15,891 bases of DNA from JBDSYA01 sp039925865 (GTDB taxonomy: Bacteria; Bacteroidota; Ignavibacteria; Tepidaquicellales; Tepidaquicellaceae). The stretch's first letter is position 1. Each line of letters begins with the position of its first letter. Location: the NCBI GenBank assembly GCA_039925865.1, contig JBDSYA010000212.1, forward strand, positions 1-15,891. Reading direction: 5' to 3'. This document shows positions 7,250 through 14,383 of this stretch, piece after piece. The notes under the pieces are model-generated. The model was not told where the DNA came from. It did no database searches and was given only the letters and a program-made list of their open reading frames with translations. The translations under genes were made by a program, and so were the position numbers.

Positions 7250-7963
7250 TCAAACGTAAAAATTTTGTCTTCCTGTTTTCCTGAAATCAGTTCTTTTTAA
7301 AAAACTCAGAATCCCCCACGCCTGTATTGCCAGATTTATTACTGAAGCATAAACTATTATCTTTTGTGCTATAGCCTGAAATTCAAGCCCATCAAGGGTT
7401 CCGAATTTCGGACCGTAAAAAAGAAGCCAGACATAGTAGCCTAGCATTAAAACATAAATAATATTGAGGACCAGAAGATTACGAAGTTTCGGATTTCTCG
7501 CTTCAAGTATTATCATCATTATCGACCATCCGAGTAGTGATCCAAATGCTAATTTTACAAATAATACATGATTATCAAAGTAGAGATTCCATGGGGTAAA
7601 AGCCACTCCGATAAAACTTGCACCGCTGATTATCAAAAATATTTTGCTCATAATTCCCGGTATGACCATCTCGTGGGAATCGATACTTACTCCCCTCCAT
7701 ATTTTTGAAAAATATATTAAAGCTATTCCGATTATACCCAGTGCTGAAATGAAAAGTATGTCAGAGGCAGTATTTGGTCTTCCTGAATAAGTTACTGTAG
7801 TCCCGAGGTCACTAAAAAAATTTTCTGAAAAGTTATAATGAACACCGGCTCTGTCATACAAGCTGCCACCGGGATAAGCAATCATTGCCAGTCCGGTAAG
7901 GATAACAAATAATACAGATGCAATAATCAACAATTTACATTTTCGAATTAGACCTTTGTGCAT
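7250..7963 (-). CDS. DUF998-like integral membrane protein
   Basis: 237 residues with about six or seven predicted membrane helices. The first spans about 10-30 and ends in the motif YPGG at 30-33, followed by an exposed stretch YNFSENFFSDLGTT at 43-56. This YPGG plus N-F-x-SDLG pattern is characteristic of DUF998-type membrane proteins, whose function is unknown. The remaining helices cover roughly 66-86, 104-122, 132-152, 161-184 and 199-220. The ATG at 7963 is supported by AAGAAGG four bases upstream. It follows the ytxH-like gene by 72 bases on the same strand and may be the last gene of that operon or a separate unit. Confidence 0.7.
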   Translation of the reverse strand: MHKGLIRKCKLLIIASVLFVILTGLAMIAYPGGSLYDRAGVHYNFSENFFSDLGTTVTYSGRPNTASDILFISALGIIGIALIYFSKIWRGVSIDSHEMVIPGIMSKIFLIISGASFIGVAFTPWNLYFDNHVLFVKLAFGSLLGWSIMMIILEARNPKLRNLLVLNIIYVLMLGYYVWLLFYGPKFGTLDGLEFQAIAQKIIVYASVINLAIQAWGILSFLKRTDFRKTGRQNFYV

Positions 7964-7967
7964 TTTA

Positions 7968-7974
7968 CCTTCTT
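7968..7974 (-). promoter_or_regulatory. Shine-Dalgarno sequence of the DUF998-like gene
   Basis: AAGAAGG on the minus strand, followed by TAAA and the ATG at 7963-7961. It fixes the start codon and shows that SD-led initiation is used in this genome. Confidence 0.7.
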
Positions 7975-8035
7975 ATAAGTCAAACCGTACGGATATTTGG
8001 GATCTGCAAGGCTTCCTGTAATTTATAAAAATGTT

Positions 8036-8398
8036 TTATAATTTATTCTTGAATTCTAAAATTAATTCGTCAAGATCAGCCTTTATTTTTTCCGCTTCTT
8101 CATTCTCTCCAGCCAATAGTTTTTGATGCATCTCAGATGTTTTCTGTTTTGACAACAAAAGCAATTTCCCTGCTTCTTGAATAATTGAAGAAGATCTTTG
8201 CTGTGCTTCCAGGACCATCTCTTCTACTTTATTTCTTGCCAAAAGTAAAAAATGATTTGCTTTATCCAGCATTTCATTTTCACCCCCGAGATCTTCCAGA
8301 GAGAAGAGTCTCTCGTTTCTTTTAAGATTTAAAAAAATTGAAACAGCGGCTCCTGTCGTAATACCTACAAATAAACCTATGTATATCTTTTTAGACAA
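8036..8398 (-). CDS. YtxH-like small membrane-anchored coiled-coil protein
   Basis: 120 residues. An N-terminal membrane helix (IYIGLFVGITTGAAVSIFL, about 5-23) is followed by a long charged amphipathic region with a heptad-like pattern (KVEEMVLEAQQRSSSIIQEA) that should form a coiled coil in the cytoplasm. This is the architecture of YtxH-type proteins, which are common in Bacteroidota and functionally poorly defined. The start is a TTG at 8398-8396, supported by AAAGAAG six bases upstream. The gene begins 18 bases after the pyruvoyl arginine decarboxylase, so the two are very likely co-transcribed; this does not by itself show a shared function. The domain call rests on architecture rather than a specific motif. 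Confidence 0.7.
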   Translation of the reverse strand: MSKKIYIGLFVGITTGAAVSIFLNLKRNERLFSLEDLGGENEMLDKANHFLLLARNKVEEMVLEAQQRSSSIIQEAGKLLLLSKQKTSEMHQKLLAGENEEAEKIKADLDELILEFKNKL

Positions 8399-8404
8399 TA
8401 AATA

Positions 8405-8411
8405 CTTCTTT
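8405..8411 (-). promoter_or_regulatory. Shine-Dalgarno sequence deciding the TTG start of the ytxH-like gene
   Basis: AAAGAAG on the minus strand, six bases before the TTG at 8398-8396. It supports TTG rather than a later ATG, and TTG also keeps the full positively charged start MSKK before the membrane helix. Confidence 0.6.
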
Positions 8412-8416
8412 AGTTT

Positions 8417-8962
8417 TTAAGGAAGAAACACAACACATGAGATCACAGTTGTCCATAAACCGGTTCTATCACCTTCTGCAGACTGTGTAATGTTAAAGGT
8501 TTTAATTATCTTGCCGCTTTGCTTATACACATTTTCTCTCTCATTCCAGGCAGTTTCAGAATCAAACTCAATACCCAAAGTGGTAGCCAGCATTGTTGCA
8601 GCAAGATCTTCCGCATATTCTCCGGCAATTTTTTCCGGTTCGCCAAAAGGATGATGTTCAGAAATATATCCATAATGACTGTCATCTGAAGGTAAAGCAA
8701 TTCCTATAGATGAAGCTATCAGCCTGTTAGGTTCGTTTGTAAAATTTCTTGCCATCACACAAAAAGTTATCTGCCCCGGTTCAAGAAAAACTGTTCCCTG
8801 CTCTTTTGTTAATCTTTTACAATTGCCGGGGAAGATACTTGAGACTGTTACTATATTACATTTCTCAATCCCCGCCTGTCGTAATGCAAGCTCAAAAGAC
8901 TGCAGATAATCTTTATGCCTGCCAACACCCTTTGTAAAAAACAATCTTGTTGGTACAAACAA
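8417..8962 (-). CDS. pdaD: Pyruvoyl-dependent arginine decarboxylase
   Basis: 181 residues of the PvlArgDC family, which decarboxylates L-arginine to agmatine in polyamine synthesis. The family is made as a proenzyme that cleaves itself between two serines, turning the second into the pyruvoyl cofactor. Here the site is VSSIFP, with Ser41-Ser42 as the expected pair. The N-terminal FFTKGVGRHKDYLQSFELAL and the downstream GYISEHHPFGE (about 98-108) also match; Glu102 is the probable counterpart of the catalytic glutamate. The size fits the archaeal enzyme of about 165 residues. The start is TTG at 8962-8960: an in-frame TGA lies two codons upstream, so no earlier start is possible, and GGGAG is seven bases upstream. 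It follows tyrS by 30 bases. No other polyamine gene is in the window. Confidence 0.93.
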   Translation of the reverse strand: MFVPTRLFFTKGVGRHKDYLQSFELALRQAGIEKCNIVTVSSIFPGNCKRLTKEQGTVFLEPGQITFCVMARNFTNEPNRLIASSIGIALPSDDSHYGYISEHHPFGEPEKIAGEYAEDLAATMLATTLGIEFDSETAWNERENVYKQSGKIIKTFNITQSAEGDRTGLWTTVISCVVFLP

Positions 8963-8969
8963 CTTTCAA

Positions 8970-8974
8970 CTCCC
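8970..8974 (-). promoter_or_regulatory. Shine-Dalgarno sequence deciding the TTG start of pdaD
   Basis: GGGAG on the minus strand, seven bases before the TTG at 8962-8960. Together with the in-frame TGA just upstream it fixes the start codon. It lies in the 30-base gap after tyrS. Confidence 0.65.
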
Positions 8975-8992
8975 GTTTATTTGATTAAAAAA

Positions 8993-10201
8993 CTATTTAA
9001 GTATTTTTAAAAATTTTCTTTTTCCCACTTTAAATATCATTCCGTTGATGATGTCCATTACCTGATTAATGTCTGTCAGCTTGCGGCCATCAAGGCTGAC
9101 AGCACCCTGTTCAATGAGCCTGCGGGCATTGCTGTTTGATTCAGCCAGCCGGGTCGAAGTCAGCAGATCAACAAGTTTCATTTTCTCTTCACTTAAACTA
9201 ATCTCAGGAATTTCATCAGGAATTTCTTTTTTTATAAAAACTCTGTTAAACTCCTCAACAGTTTTATCCGCCGTATCTTCATCATAATACATTTTTACAA
9301 GTTCATGCCCGAGTTTTCTCTTTACATCTCTGGGATTTACTTCACCACTCTCCAGCTCAAGTTTAATGCTCCGCAGATCTTCACCTGTAATTTTTGTACA
9401 CAGATTAAAATATTTATATATTAAAGTATCGGGTATGCTCATCGTCTTACCGAAAATATCTTTTGGATCTTCAGTTATTCCGATAGCATTATCAAGAGAT
9501 TTGCTCATTTTCTCATACCCGTCAGTTCCCTCGATCAAAGGCATCGTTATGACTACCTGTTGTTCTTTACCGTATCGTTTTTGAATATCCCTTCCGACCA
9601 GATTATTAAATTTCTGATCAGTGCCGCCCAGCTCAACATCACTGGTTATGGCAAACGAATCATAACCCTGCATTACGGGGTAAAGAAGTTCATGAAGTGA
9701 AATTTCTGTTTGCTCCTTTAACCTGTTTGTAAAATCATCACGCTCAAGAATTCTTTGAACTGTGAACTTGCTCAATATACCTATAAGATCTTTTATATCC
9801 AGCTTGCTTAACCATTCCGAATTATAACGGACGTCAGCTTTCGATATATCAAGGATCTTCCCGGCCTGCTCGAAATATGACTCACCGAATTTTCTTGTTT
9901 CTTCAAAAGTCAGTTGAGGACGTGTTTTTTTTTTGCCGGAAGGATCACCGATCATTGCAGTATAGTCTCCGACTATTAAAATTGCATTGTGTCCCAGATC
10001 CTGAAACTGTCTTAATTTATTAAGTACCACTGAATGACCAATATGGAGATCAGGCCTTGAAGGATCACACCCCAGTTTAATATTGAGCTGCTTATTTTCT
10101 TTTTTGGATTTTTCAAGCTTCCTGACCAGTTCATCTTCCGGTATAATTTCAACCGCACCTTCTCTGATCAGATCCATTTGTTCCTTTACATCTGCAAACA
10201 T
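8993..10201 (-). CDS. tyrS: Tyrosyl-tRNA synthetase
   Basis: 402 residues, a class I aminoacyl-tRNA synthetase that charges tRNA-Tyr. The signature HIGH is at 53-56 within GCDPSRPDLHIGHSVVLNKL, followed by QDLGHNAILIVGDYTAMIGD. The tyrosine/tRNA region includes DVELGGTDQKFN at about 188-199. KMSKS is intact at 231-235. An S4-type RNA-binding domain forms the C-terminus (about 342-402, with ARRLIEQGAVSLDGRKL). The RPDLHIGH form and the length of about 400 fit the TyrZ-like clade rather than the E. coli TyrS clade; that clade call is from memory of the family. Its ATG overlaps the smpB stop as TAATG, with a short AGG five bases upstream, so translational coupling to smpB is likely. Confidence 0.97.
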   Translation of the reverse strand: MFADVKEQMDLIREGAVEIIPEDELVRKLEKSKKENKQLNIKLGCDPSRPDLHIGHSVVLNKLRQFQDLGHNAILIVGDYTAMIGDPSGKKKTRPQLTFEETRKFGESYFEQAGKILDISKADVRYNSEWLSKLDIKDLIGILSKFTVQRILERDDFTNRLKEQTEISLHELLYPVMQGYDSFAITSDVELGGTDQKFNNLVGRDIQKRYGKEQQVVITMPLIEGTDGYEKMSKSLDNAIGITEDPKDIFGKTMSIPDTLIYKYFNLCTKITGEDLRSIKLELESGEVNPRDVKRKLGHELVKMYYDEDTADKTVEEFNRVFIKKEIPDEIPEISLSEEKMKLVDLLTSTRLAESNSNARRLIEQGAVSLDGRKLTDINQVMDIINGMIFKVGKRKFLKILK

Positions 10202-10650
10202 TATAACCTGCTCAACTTCCTTTCGACCTCTCTTTTTTTAATTGATTCTCTCTTATCATATAATTTCTTCCCTTTTGCGATCCCGATCTCTACTTTTATG
10301 AGAGAACCTTTGAAATAAACTTTTAAAGGAACAAGAGTTAATCCTTTTTCCTGCAGATCCTGTTTGATTTTTCTGATCTCCCTTTTATTTAAAAGAAGCT
10401 TTCTGTTTCTTAAAGGCTCATGATTGTTAATGTTGCCATACTTATATTCACTTATGTTTGAATTGATAAGCCAGACCTCATTGTTATTGAGCCGGCCGTA
10501 TGCTTCCTGAATATTTACCTTCGAGTCACGCACTGATTTTACTTCTGTACCTGTCAGGACAATTCCCGATTCGAACTTATTCAATATCGAATACTCAAAA
10601 TTAGCCTTACGGTTTGTTGCAATTATTTTAATTTTATCCGAGTCGGACAT
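10201..10650 (-). CDS. smpB: SsrA-binding protein SmpB
   Basis: 149 residues, the usual size. SmpB binds tmRNA and delivers it to stalled ribosomes in trans-translation. Diagnostic stretches are present in order: ATNRKANFEY (11-20), ESGIVLTGTEVKSVR (27-41), EVWLINSNISEY (58-69), NNHEPLRNRKLLLNKREI (75-92), KGLTLVPLKVYFKG (102-115), and GIAKGKKLYDKRE (123-135). The basic C-terminal tail (KKREVERKLSRL) is the part that enters the ribosomal A site and mRNA channel. It is first in the smpB-tyrS-pdaD-ytxH string and shares a 51-base divergent intergenic region with the metallo-hydrolase gene at 10702. No strong Shine-Dalgarno sequence precedes the ATG. The tmRNA gene itself is not in the window. 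Confidence 0.97.
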   Translation of the reverse strand: MSDSDKIKIIATNRKANFEYSILNKFESGIVLTGTEVKSVRDSKVNIQEAYGRLNNNEVWLINSNISEYKYGNINNHEPLRNRKLLLNKREIRKIKQDLQEKGLTLVPLKVYFKGSLIKVEIGIAKGKKLYDKRESIKKREVERKLSRL

Positions 10651-10701
10651 TAATCAGCAGCAAATTATTTATAAAAAAAAGTAAAATCAATTTATATAAG
10701 A

Positions 10702-11340
10702 ATGAAAATTAAACAATTTACTCTTAATCCGTTTAGTATGAACTGTTACATTTATTATGATGAGACTTCAGGAAACAGTGTTATCATTGATCCGGCAGCT
10801 TTCTCACAGCACGAAAAAGATCTCATCACCGATTTTGTCAGGGACAATGCAATAAAAGTAAAATATATTATCAACACTCACGGTCATATCGATCACATTC
10901 TGGGAAATAAATTTGCAAAGGATACTTTCAGTGTTCCTATATATATGCATAAAAGTGATGAATTTATGATCAGCAATGCAAACGAACAGGCAAGATTCTT
11001 CGGCCTTGATTTTCCTGAACCTCCCCCAGTTGATGAATATATTACTGAAGATACAAAGTTAAACATAAGCGGAACTGAACTGGAATTCATAAATACTCCG
11101 GGTCATTCACCCGGCAGTGTCTGCATCATAGACCATAAGCATAAAAATGTTTTTTGCGGAGATTTGATTTTCAAAAATTCCATCGGCAGAACGGATTTAC
11201 AGGGAGGTGATCTGAAAGTTTTGATCGATTCAGTAAAAAATAAACTATTTAAAAATTGCAAGGATGACTTCATATTATATCCGGGGCATATGGAAATAAC
11301 TAATGTGAAAGATGAAAAGAAGCACAATCCTTTCCTGTGA
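10702..11340 (+). CDS. Metallo-beta-lactamase fold hydrolase, glyoxalase II-like
   Basis: 212 residues of the MBL-fold superfamily. The zinc-binding set is complete: THGHIDH at 59-65 (His60, His62, Asp64, His65), His135 in NTPGHSPGS, Asp154 in FCGDLIF, and His196 in LYPGHM. The C-terminus, KKHNPFL, is the typical end of the hydroxyacylglutathione-hydrolase-like branch common in bacteria. Likely reactions are thioester or other ester hydrolysis, for example S-lactoyl-thiol hydrolysis. True glyoxalase II needs a glutathione-binding C-terminal domain, which this short protein lacks, so the substrate is open. It is cytoplasmic, with no signal peptide. It is divergent from smpB and convergent with the small secreted protein gene at 11387. 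Confidence 0.88.
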   Translation: MKIKQFTLNPFSMNCYIYYDETSGNSVIIDPAAFSQHEKDLITDFVRDNAIKVKYIINTHGHIDHILGNKFAKDTFSVPIYMHKSDEFMISNANEQARFFGLDFPEPPPVDEYITEDTKLNISGTELEFINTPGHSPGSVCIIDHKHKNVFCGDLIFKNSIGRTDLQGGDLKVLIDSVKNKLFKNCKDDFILYPGHMEITNVKDEKKHNPFL

Positions 11341-11369
11341 TAAGTGATAAATATTCGTTACGCTTATCA
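11338..11369. terminator. Possible terminator hairpin between convergent genes
   Basis: TGATAAGTG (11338-11346) can pair with CGCTTATCA (11361-11369) as a 9-bp stem with one G-U pair and a 14-base loop. It lies at the stop codon of the hydrolase gene, in the 46-base gap between convergent genes, where a bidirectional terminator would be expected. It lacks a proper T-tract on either strand, so the call is weak. Confidence 0.25.
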
Positions 11370-11386
11370 AAATTTATAATCAGTGA

Positions 11387-11923
11387 CTATTCAGTAACCG
11401 GCGAAAAATTCGAAGCTAACTTTTTTATATCACTATCAACTGTTGAATTGAAAAAACTCGAAGGAGTAATAAATCTAAGCAAGTAAGTATAGTTCTGTCC
11501 TTCATTTATTTTTGTCCTGTAATAATAAATTATTTCTGTGAATTCTGAATCTTTATACCTGGCAAGTCTCCTGTCATGATTGCCCGCGTCAGAATCTTCA
11601 TATTCACCTTCCCTTTTAGGAATGTTAAGTGTCAGGTCTTTTTCAAGCGTGTAAATAAAATCCGTAAGATTCTTTACTTCATTAACTTTAAATGCAAGTA
11701 GCATAATTGCTATTTTTCCGTCTTTGTTATCAAAAGAATATGACACTGCATCTTTCTTGGTAGTTTCTTCAATTTTTCTCTCCGACCATCCTGAAGGCAA
11801 GGTAAATTTGAACTTGTAATTCTCATCATTGATATCAACGGCAGTCTGCGAAAAGACCAGTGTGTTAAAAAGACCAATAGAGATAAATATGATCAAGAAT
11901 ATTTTAATATTTGTTTTGCTCAT
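11387..11923 (-). CDS. Small secreted protein, PsbP/DUF1795-like
   Basis: 178 residues. A signal peptide covers about 1-25 (IFLIIFISIGLFNTLVFS before Q). The mature part begins with DENYKFKFTLPSGWSERKI, then alternating strands including AVSYSFDNKDGKIAIMLLAF and IIYYYRTKINEGQNYTYLLRF. The F-x-LP-x-GW start followed by these strands resembles the alpha/beta fold of PsbP- or DUF1795-type proteins, but no catalytic motif is visible. There is no lipobox, so it is probably periplasmic. It follows the M48 protease gene by 37 bases on the same strand, so it is likely co-expressed and may serve the envelope. The function is unknown and the fold suggestion is tentative. Confidence 0.75.
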   Translation of the reverse strand: MSKTNIKIFLIIFISIGLFNTLVFSQTAVDINDENYKFKFTLPSGWSERKIEETTKKDAVSYSFDNKDGKIAIMLLAFKVNEVKNLTDFIYTLEKDLTLNIPKREGEYEDSDAGNHDRRLARYKDSEFTEIIYYYRTKINEGQNYTYLLRFITPSSFFNSTVDSDIKKLASNFSPVTE

Positions 11924-11960
11924 CTGTAAAAATTTCTTTTAATTATTGTAAAATAAATTA

Positions 11961-12815
11961 TCAGGGCAAACGGGATTTCATTTGTTGATACCTTTCTGTG
12001 AATAATCCCTGAGTAGGATCAGGTTTGGGTTTCAAACTTCTTAATTTTTTATTCACATTGTCTAACCTGTCCTGAGGCAGCGGGTGCGTTGATAATAAAC
12101 GTTCAAGACCACCCGGAGTTTCACCACGCCTTCTCTGTTCTTCTTTTATTTTATCAAAGAAAAAAGTAATTCCGCCTGGATAATACTGAGATCCGGTAAG
12201 ATATTTAATTGAATAGTTATCGGCTTCAATTTCGTCAGAACGGCTGTTTGCAAGAAAACCCAGTCCAACAAAAAGATTTGCTGCAATTTCTCCAAGTGCA
12301 TTAGGATTACTGCCAAGTATCAGATTAAGTACAACTCCCACTCCATAATAAGATGTCAGACGCTGTGTCATGTGCCTTCTTTCCGCATGCGCAATTTCAT
12401 GGCCAATAACTCCGGCTAATGCAGCTTCATTGTCCAGAAATTTAATCAACCCGGTATAAACATAAACAAAACCTCCGGGTATGCTGAATGCATTAACAGA
12501 ACTGTCATCATGTATTACTTCAAATTTGTAAGGAAAAACATTCTTGTACTGGATGGATTTGGAATAATCAAGAACATACTTACCCATGCCGCTCACATAA
12601 TCTCTCACATCCTGATGACCCTGCAGGATCGGAAACTGTTTGCGGTCCTGTTGTATTTGCTGTTCAATTTCTTTTCCAATATTAACGTCATCTTCAATGG
12701 AGAATATATTTGCACCGCAACTGTAGAAAAATGAAAGCGATAGGAGTGATGAAACCAGAATTACACTTACATACTGAGTAGAATGTTTCTTAATAAATAA
12801 ATTAAATTTTCTCAT
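11961..12815 (-). CDS. M48 family zinc metalloprotease, probable lipoprotein (BepA/Oma1-like)
   Basis: 284 residues. The N-terminal hydrophobic segment ends at FFYSC, and Cys33 is a plausible lipidation site although the lipobox (F-Y-S-C) is atypical. The peptidase M48 domain contains HEIAH at 139-143 (His139, Glu140, His143) in AGVIGHEIAHAERRHMTQRL, and the third zinc ligand Glu195 in SRSDEIEAD. Other family marks are NAFSIPGGFVYVYTGL (108-123) and the C-terminal LLSTHPLPQDRL. These match the BepA/LoiP/Oma1-type periplasmic proteases that handle misassembled outer-membrane proteins, without BepA's TPR domain. It is the first gene of a pair with the small secreted protein. The catalytic residues are intact, so activity is expected; the substrate is unknown. 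Confidence 0.93.
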   Translation of the reverse strand: MRKFNLFIKKHSTQYVSVILVSSLLSLSFFYSCGANIFSIEDDVNIGKEIEQQIQQDRKQFPILQGHQDVRDYVSGMGKYVLDYSKSIQYKNVFPYKFEVIHDDSSVNAFSIPGGFVYVYTGLIKFLDNEAALAGVIGHEIAHAERRHMTQRLTSYYGVGVVLNLILGSNPNALGEIAANLFVGLGFLANSRSDEIEADNYSIKYLTGSQYYPGGITFFFDKIKEEQRRRGETPGGLERLLSTHPLPQDRLDNVNKKLRSLKPKPDPTQGLFTERYQQMKSRLP

Positions 12816-12995
12816 TTTAAACTGTGGGTTTCAAAATACATTTTAAAAAGATTTCCTGTCATTAAAAATTATATTAACTTTAGTTTATATTAGTGATTAA
12901 TAATATTTTATTACAGTTATAAATTCCCGCATTATCATTATGATCATTGTGGACTTTTATGGGCTACAAACTAATCGCAGAAAATCTTATAAGGA

Positions 12996-13023
12996 TTGTA
13001 TAAATTACAGTTTAATATCTTTA
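12996..13023 (+). promoter_or_regulatory. Possible Bacteroidota-type promoter of the HD-PycTM gene
   Basis: TTG (12996-12998) is followed after 17 bases by TATCTTTA (13016-13023). This resembles the Bacteroidota -33 TTTG / -7 TAnnTTTG promoter with one mismatch in the -7 box and spacing at the short end. It would leave a leader of about 35 bases before the ATG at 13065. The motif match is weak evidence in AT-rich DNA. Confidence 0.25.
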
Positions 13024-13064
13024 TTAAATTCCATATTTTGATTACTAAAATTAAAAATAAATAA

Positions 13065-14306
13065 ATGTTTTCTAAAAATAAAACTCTCCCAGAGGCTGCA
13101 TCCGATCATATATTCGATCTGATGAAAGAAAAACTGAACGGCAATTATGTCTATCATAATTTTAAACACACTGAAGAGGTTGTTGAAGCTGCAAGGAAGT
13201 TCTCGGGCAAAGTCGGGCTTAGCATTGAAGACAGTGAAGTCGTTGCAATTGCAGCCTGGTTTCATGATGCAGGATTTATTGAAAAAAATGAAAATCATGA
13301 AGATGTAAGCATTAAGCTTGCAGAAGAGTTTTTAAATCAAAATAATTACAGCCCTGAAAAAATCGAAAAGGTAAAGGGTTGCATAAATGCAACGAGATAT
13401 CCTCCGAATCCTAAAAACCTGATTGAAGAAGTCCTTTGTGATGCAGACCTTTTTCATTTGGGAAATAAAGACTATTCCGATAAGTCAAACCTTCTTCGGG
13501 TTGAGTGGGAGAAGACAAACAATAAACAGTATTCAGACCTTGAATGGGTTAAATCAAATATAGATTTCCTTACCACACATAAATATTTTACAAGATATGC
13601 AAAGAAAACGCTTGATGAAGGCAAGGCTGAAATGCTTGTCAAACTTCAGAAAAGATATAGAAAAAAATTAGAAGAGAGTAAGGATTCGGAAAAGAAGGAT
13701 CAGAAATTTGACCTTGAAAAGCAGAAGCTGGAGGCAAAGAAAGAAGCCGGCATGCGTTCCGACAGAGGAATTGAAACTATGTTCAGAAATACTGTCCGCA
13801 CTCACGTTGAGTTCAGCGGAATGGCAGACAGTAAAGCAAATATTATGATAAGTATCAACACTCTGATAATAGGAGCTATCTTAACCATCATGATAAGGAA
13901 GCTTGATGTAAATCCGCAGCTTATAATTCCAACCTTTTTGCTTTTGACCGTAAGCCTTGTTTGTATTATTTTTGCAGTTCTTGTCACCAGGCCAAAAGTT
14001 ACCAGCGGCACATTTACTAAAGAAGATATTCATAATAAAAAAACCAACCTTCTATTTTTCGGTAACTTTTATAATATGGGACTTAACGATTTTCAATGGG
14101 GAATGAATGAAATGATGAATGACCGCGAATTTCTTTACGGCAGTATGATAAAAGATTTTTACTTTTTAGGACAGGTATTAGGGAGAAAGTATAAGTATCT
14201 CCGGATCTGCTACACAATTTTCATGTTCGGGTTAATTCTGTCTGTTATAGCATATGCAGTTGCATTTATGACAACTCCCGTTCAGAATCTGAATTTGCTT
14301 GAATAG
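13065..14306 (+). CDS. HD-domain phosphohydrolase fused to a PycTM/DUF5706-like membrane module
   Basis: 413 residues in two halves. The N-terminal half is an HD domain (about 10-190): YHNFKHTEEV with His31/His35, WFHDAGF with His67-Asp68, and CDADLFHLG with Asp126/Asp128. These are the expected metal-binding residues of a nucleotide or phosphate-ester hydrolase. A highly charged, coiled-coil-prone linker follows (about 180-235). The C-terminal half starts with RTHVEFSGMADSKANIMISI and has two closely spaced helices (about 259-277 and 285-307), a cytoplasmic stretch with FYNMGLNDF and FLGQVLGRKYKYLRI, and a last helix (about 381-402). This matches the DUF5706 family, which includes the PycTM effector of Pycsar defence. 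No pyrimidine cyclase gene is adjacent, so a defence role is not shown. HD-DUF5706 fusions may have a general role in this phylum. It is followed on the same strand by the SixA-like gene after 77 bases. Confidence 0.85.
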   Translation: MFSKNKTLPEAASDHIFDLMKEKLNGNYVYHNFKHTEEVVEAARKFSGKVGLSIEDSEVVAIAAWFHDAGFIEKNENHEDVSIKLAEEFLNQNNYSPEKIEKVKGCINATRYPPNPKNLIEEVLCDADLFHLGNKDYSDKSNLLRVEWEKTNNKQYSDLEWVKSNIDFLTTHKYFTRYAKKTLDEGKAEMLVKLQKRYRKKLEESKDSEKKDQKFDLEKQKLEAKKEAGMRSDRGIETMFRNTVRTHVEFSGMADSKANIMISINTLIIGAILTIMIRKLDVNPQLIIPTFLLLTVSLVCIIFAVLVTRPKVTSGTFTKEDIHNKKTNLLFFGNFYNMGLNDFQWGMNEMMNDREFLYGSMIKDFYFLGQVLGRKYKYLRICYTIFMFGLILSVIAYAVAFMTTPVQNLNLLE

Positions 14307-14330
14307 TGTGTTGAGTGTGTTGAGTGTGTA
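14305..14330 (+). repeat. 9-bp tandem repeat after the HD-PycTM gene
   Basis: AGTGTGTTG occurs twice in direct succession (14305-14313, 14314-14322), followed by a partial third unit AGTGTGTA (14323-14330). It overlaps the TAG stop codon (14304-14306) of the HD gene. It is a small minisatellite-like tract that could vary in copy number without changing the protein. Confidence 0.7.
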
Positions 14331-14383
14331 AGCAGCCTTCTGGCTAAGATAGGGGTGATTAATAAATTAATATTATTTAGCAT

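Noticed and set aside
8023..8041. TTATAAAA-ATG-TTTTATAA hairpin at the stop of the ytxH-like gene as a terminator
   Set aside because: The stem is entirely A/T and no T-tract follows; it is expected by chance at this base composition.
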